64,000 nucleotides of DNA, from the NCBI GenBank assembly GCA_903632075.3, contig CAHIKZ030003344.1, positions 43,207 to 107,206 on the forward strand. The letters run 5' to 3'. Under the pieces are notes generated by a model. That model saw only the letters and a list, made by a program, of their open reading frames with translations, ran no database searches and had not been told where the DNA came from. Of the stretch, positions 59,380 to 64,000 are shown one piece after another. Every line of letters begins with the position of its first letter. The first letter of the stretch is position 1. Position numbers and translations under genes: made by a program. This DNA is from Acanthosepion pharaonis. Its lineage: Eukaryota > Mollusca > Cephalopoda > Sepiida > Sepiidae.

Positions 59380-61835
59380 ATCAATGCACTTGTGTACTAA
59401 TGATACTGTTTTAGTAAAAAGTGAATATAATTTACTGAGTATGTCTTTCCTTTTCACTATCATCCACAGGATTATAATATTTGACAAAATAACTGAGAAG
59501 ATTGATGAGCTCCTCTCTGATCAGGCCTCAGCTAGCATTTATATTTGTGGTGACTTCAATATTCACCATAAGAAGTTGTTTGTCCACTCAATCAGAATTG
59601 ATGAAGAAGGCAGATACTGTCATGACTTCTTTATAATCTTACCCAGCTAGCTGATAAGCCTGCTTATGTTCCTAACATAATGGGACATGATACAAACCTC
59701 CTCTTTCTCACATCTTGCTCCCCTTCGACTCTTCTGGCCATTCACTGATCACTGTTGAAAGTGATGCCAAACCAAAAGCATCCCCTCTTTTGATACGACA
59801 AAGCTGTTTGGGAGAGCTTCGGATCTTACATTGCGAAAGTTCTCCACTTTCAGCTTTCTTCAGAAATATAACTTCCAGAACAGTCTCCCTCATCTCTAAA
59901 TGGACCTTTTCAGGGATGGATAATTTTACCCCAAAGAAAAAATACCAGAAGAAACAAAATAGCCAGTTTTGGTTCATGCCAGAATTTGCTGCAGCTATAG
60001 TCTATAATAACCATTACTACTATCACTATCACAGAGAAGGGTATATTGAAACTCTTACTGCATTACAAACTGCCCACAATCATTGCAAGAGAGTTTTCAA
60101 AAATAGAGTAGCTATATAGAATCAGTACAAGCCAAGGTTGAAGACTTGGTTCCTGTAAGTTTTAGAAAACCTCAAATAAAATTCTCAATAGAAACAAAGC
60201 ATCAGTGCCAGCTATCATAAATGGCCCTGAAGACAAAGCTCTTTGCAAAGAAGCCTGCATCTAATTTTACATTAGCTGGTAAGGACCACTCCTACCTCAC
60301 TTCCCACAGATCACAAAATTTGAAAGATCTCTATCATGTCACAAGCCATTTCCAGGTTTATCAAGAGCCTGGACTCTAAGAAGGCCACTGGTCTGGATAA
60401 AATTCCAGTGGTTGTTCTTAAGAATAGCAACCCAGAGGTTTTTCTAATCTTAGAAAAACTGTTTAACTGCTGTCTGAAGGAGGGATGTTCCCAAGTCTAT
60501 GAAAGGTGTCAACTGTGAACTGTTTTAAGAATGTGGGTGAGCACTCATCCCTGTTGCAATATCAACCCATTAGCCTCCTTAGTGTCCTCAGTAAACTCTT
60601 TGAATCAACAAATGGTGTTGAATATCTCAACAAGAAAAACTTTCTGCATGATAATCATTATGGATTTCACTCTGCTAGCTCCAAAGCTCATGTCTTAACT
60701 GTCATTACTCAGTACGGTACTGGTCAATAAATTCATTTTAAGGACCATTGCCTTAGATATATCAAAGTCTTTTGACAAGTTGTGACATCATGGGTTGCTA
60801 TATAAACCTCCAGCTATGGAATTTCTGGAATGGCTTCTCAATTATCATGTAGGTCCATGAAGGTCATTGTTAATGGCCAGTCATCAGAATCCCATAAGAT
60901 CAATGCTAGCATTCCTTGGGGTTCTCTTCTTGGTCCTACCCTCTTTCTGCTCTCTACTAATGATCTGCCTAAGAACTATTACCTATGTGGATGATAAAAC
61001 AGTATAAAAATTTGGATGACCAGAACCTGGTAGCTGATCTTTCCTCTGATCTGGGAAGGACTGGCTTGTAAAATTCAATACAACCAAAACCTAACTAATA
61101 ATATTCCACCATTCAAACAGACCTTGAACTTTCACTTGTCATAATAGATGGGGGTTCTCTCAAAGAGGCTCCTTGTCTTAAATGTCTCCCTCCAGACCTC
61201 AAGTGGAACTCATATATATGATCTACTGCTAAAGATGCTGGAAAAAAAGGTTGGATATTTTACTGCACCAGTATCTGACTTCCTCACCTCCTGCTATACT
61301 AGAATTTTAAAAGAGTCTAATCAAACCAAAAATAGAGTATTGCTGCCATATTAACAGTAGAGCTACTAAGTCCTCACTTGCTTGTCTTGATAGAGTTCAG
61401 AAGCATCTATGTGGCCTTGTGGGTAATTACATTTTCCACCCTACAACCCCTTTCCCACAGATATAATGGCACAAGACTTTCCCTACTCTATCACTCTTTC
61501 TATGGGAAGAGATACATTCCTTAGTTCCAACAACTCTGACCTTTATGCCATGTACACACAAAAATGAAACATCATTATTTCCTTCATATTCCATTAGTAA
61601 GAAGTTCTACTTGGACAGCTTCTTTCCAAAAAACTCTGCTTTGTGGAACAAACCCAGGCAGGATGTTTTTCCCAATCACTTCAAGTCTAGAGTTAACCAT
61701 TATCTTTTCTATAACTTCTAAACTAAATTTCTTGTCTTCTTTTATGTTCATACAACACCATACAGTAAGCCTCTACCTTGAGTGGCTCTTGGGCCTTGTA
61801 TTGGATGAACATTAATATAAAAATGTGCAATGATT
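59380..61835 (+). pseudogene. LINE (family B, jockey-like), heavily decayed
   Basis: Plus-strand fragments in LINE order. Endonuclease: SASIYICGDFNIHHKKLF (59384-59650, GDFN motif), then HSLITVESDAKPKASPL. Linker: NSQFWFMPEFAAAIVYNNHY, AHNHCKRVFKNRV (59715-60119). RT: FIKSLDSKKATGLDKIPVVV (60336-60518), YQPISLLSVLSKLFES and DNHYGFHSASSKAHVLTVIT (60506-60730), IPWGSLLGPTLFLLSTNDLP (near 60910). C-terminus: RSSTWTASFQKTL (61564-61815). The YADD box is reduced to YVDD near 60985. There are stops and frame changes every 100-250 bp. The 3' end (GAGTGGCTCTTGGGCCTTGT, then TGAACATTAATA) differs from family A and recurs at 63690-63800. Confidence 0.85.
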
Positions 61836-63180
61836 TAAGAATCCTTTATGATTAATAATCAAATTGGTTATTTAAGTTTATCCTGTTCTTATTAAATTGA
61901 CATATGTAAACCATAGTGAAAAAAAGAGTTGAAATTAGTTAAAATCTAATTTCTATAACAATTTTTAAATTCAAAAACAAATGTTCAGCTAGTTAATGAG
62001 AATCATGTTAAATAACTGAACTATTTTTTATCACTGATGTGGATTTTGTTCTTGTGAAATAAAATTCTTTTTCTGATGATGAAAGAGAAAAAGAGAAAAA
62101 TGATTTTCATGCAAATTGTTTAATATGCCATACTACATAATATTCAAATAAATACAGATAATCATATGACTTAGATGTTTTGGCATCTTGTAGAGTTGCC
62201 TCTTTACATCTGCTCAATTTTTTGTTTTGTGGCTTACTTTGACAAAGGTATATGATAGGTCCTTGCTCCCATGACGTACTGTTGGATGATTCTGTTTCCC
62301 ATTGATTGGCAGTTGAATCTATAAGAAGTGAAGGTCATTTCAACTTCAGTAGAGCTCAATTTCTACAACTGCCAGAGATTAGTTATTTGAATTAGAGGGT
62401 CTTTAAAAGACGCCAGTATTCCATTCTCACCCACTGGAGTCAATAATTGCAGCCCTAGTTAAGTCTAGAACCTCTTCATAAGATAGCTCCAATGCATTTT
62501 TACAATGTTGTGGAAGCAACACTGATGAAAGAGTCTGAGAAATTATAAATGGTATCAATATATGACCCAGAATTTGGTACCACTTTGGAGGATAAGCAAC
62601 ATGATGACTTTGTAGACTGTGTCTTTTGTGAGGTTTCTGTTAGCCCAGGCATAACTTGGTCAAACACTTTCTTATGTATGTAGTGACTAATTATCTCCTT
62701 TGATTTTTAAGTGAAGTGCAGTTAATACCGAAACCATACTGTCTCTGCCTCCTTTTGGCCAAGTAGTTGAGTAATACAGACAATGTTCAGTGAAAGAGAG
62801 AGAGAGAGAGGACAGCAAAGTTTTCTTCTGTTGTTTTCTTCATTAATTTTATCTTGTTTATTCTCTACTAGATTTTATTTATTTATTTATTTAAGTGAAT
62901 TAATTTTTAAATGGGTAAATGTATATTTTGGTTTGTAATCATCTTTTGTTAGCTTAAATAGTCTGACCAAAATTTTGACTTATGTATGTCTTGCCATATT
63001 TCTTGTACATTGTCTTTTTCACAAAACAAAAATCAAATAATATTAATTCCCTGCCCGATTTTGTTCCAATAAAGAATATTTGAATTTATACTAAATTAAA
63101 ACTTAATAGATAATATCATACTGTTAGTTCCATGACCTAATGCATATTTTTGGAGCTAATTTCCATAATTTTATTTACTT
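61836..63180. other. non-coding stretch with a possible decayed element
   Basis: No clear gene. On the minus strand 62700-62760 can be read as RQRQYGFGIN, like the RQYGF block of LINE RTs, and 62240-62420 gives long nearly open stretches. This may be a very old LINE remnant. A (GA)n run lies at 62790-62810 and an ATTT run near 62876-62893. Confidence 0.35.
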
Positions 63181-63640
63181 TTTCCTGTTTGGGATTGTAC
63201 TTCTAGTTCCTTCGAAAGTCTACTCCATCTCTATATTTCTAACAGCTCTGCTTCAATGCTGAAATTTTATTCACTAATTTTTTTTTTCACCTTCCCCAAA
63301 TAGGAGTAAATATGTTCACCTATCATTTGGTTCATACACCTCCCCAATTTTTTAAACAGGAGTAGAGGTCTATACCTTGTTTCCTGTTTAGGACTGGGTT
63401 TCTGGTTCCTTCAACTCTGTACTTCTGATGTTTCCATCTGAACTTTGAAATTAAGAATTTATTACTTTTTTCCTCTCTCAATAGGAGTAGATAGAGTTAT
63501 CTGTTGTCCGGTTCACACTCCTCCCCAGTCTCTTGAACAGGAGTAGAGGTTTGTTTCCAGTTGCTTCTGAAGTCTACTTCTACTCTATATGTCTAATGCC
63601 CCTGCCTGAACTCTGAATTTTTTTTTCACCAATTAAATCT
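63181..63640. repeat. ~200-bp tandem repeat, about 2.3 copies
   Basis: Unit 1 starts at 63181 (TTTCCTGTTTGGGATTG), unit 2 at 63380 (TTTCCTGTTTAGGACTG), and a shortened third near 63553. Shared blocks inside units are AGTTCCTTC.AA, CTGCTTC/CTGAACT.TGAA, TAGGAGTA, ACCTCCCCA.T and AACAGGAGTAGAGGT. Copies have diverged considerably. Confidence 0.85.
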
Positions 63641-63689
63641 TGATCTTTTCAAGTCTTGAGTTAGCTGTGATATTTCCTGCATATCCCCA

Positions 63690-63800
63690 AGAACTTCACT
63701 TCTTGCCCTTTCTTATGATAATATAACACCATAACAGTAATGCTCTACCTTGAGTAGTCCTGTATTGGGTGAACATTAGTAGAAAAAAAAATTGTGTATG
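63690..63800 (+). repeat. LINE family B 3' end
   Basis: The sequence with CTCTACCTTGAGTAGTCCTG and TATTGGGTGAACATTAGTAG matches the 3' end of the LINE at 61760-61825 in the same orientation, and is followed by an A run. It is a 5'-truncated insertion or the tail of a rearranged copy. The tandem repeat just before it may belong to the same element. Confidence 0.82.
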
Positions 63801-64000
63801 TGTGTGACAACAAATTAGTGGTCAGTGTGACATTCTGAGCTGAGTTTCAGTATTTTGTGAAAACTCAATGACTGAACAAGTTAAATCAGAAAATGAAAAA
63901 GGTCTGTGTAAAAGTTTTTCACTGTTCTGTGGCTATTACTCCCACAACCAACTAAAACAGAATCTAAATCTGGCTCAGTTTTGCAGCTTATAAACCAGTT
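63801..64000. other. non-coding, nothing recognised
   Basis: Short end segment without coding or repeat signal. Confidence 0.5.

Noticed and set aside
61564..61815. Independent membrane-protein gene in the 83-codon frame
   Set aside because: It falls at the C-terminal position of the family B LINE and contains RSSTW-type residues expected there.

Overview
The window looks like nuclear DNA of an invertebrate animal. A mollusc, most likely a cephalopod, is my best guess. It is very A+T-rich, crowded with TA/TG/CT/GATA microsatellites, and full of fragmented retrotransposons, Tc1/mariner and hAT transposons and tRNA-derived SINE-like repeats. There are no operons, ribosome-binding sites or compact genes. 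The species assignment is an inference from the repeat mix, not a search result.

Host genes: there is no complete gene. Two short stretches on the minus strand look like real exons with good splice sites. One at 55903-56009 encodes tandem calmodulin-binding IQ motifs (ASPM-like or myosin-like). One at 24665-24982 is an open 106-codon block with a repeated TFTETSFL motif. Both are on the same strand, and the first ends in the phase in which the second begins, so they may be parts of one gene with a repeat-filled intron of about 31 kb. That link is not proven.

Layout. 0-12.6 kb: mostly non-coding, with SINE-like repeats, a 770-bp hAT-type element with an exact 8-bp target duplication (6420-7189), a mariner relic, a five-copy 26-bp tandem repeat and a LINE fragment. 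12.6-14.8 kb: a short LTR retrotransposon (minus strand) carrying only gag and protease. 17-22 kb: a pile-up of repeats containing a Tc1 element resembling the fish Sleeping Beauty lineage (18848-20299) and a second Tc1-like element (20675-21937) sitting in a TA/CA microsatellite. 22.6-22.9 kb: a second hAT-type element. 28-32 kb: a TGCTGGTAAT array, a LINE fragment and a Tc1/mariner relic. 33.6-38.7 kb: an RTE-like LINE remnant followed by a near-complete but decayed Ty3/gypsy-like element with two LTRs, Gag, protease, RT, RNase H and integrase. 41-53 kb: an extreme A/T desert, in places with only 1-7 G+C per 60 bases, interrupted by a GC-richer 3-kb LINE on the minus strand (46992-49966). 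54.6-57.4 kb: two further Tc1/mariner relics around the IQ exon. 59.4-61.8 kb: a decayed LINE on the plus strand, whose 3' end recurs at 63.7 kb after a roughly 200-bp tandem repeat.

Working together: nearly all coding-looking sequence is selfish DNA. The short LTR element shares Gag and protease relatives with the full element, but its LTRs differ. Every transposase or reverse transcriptase seen carries stops, frameshifts or lost catalytic residues, so none looks autonomous as given. I found no convincing new biological system. The best leads are the Sleeping Beauty-like element, the A/T desert and the hidden host exons.
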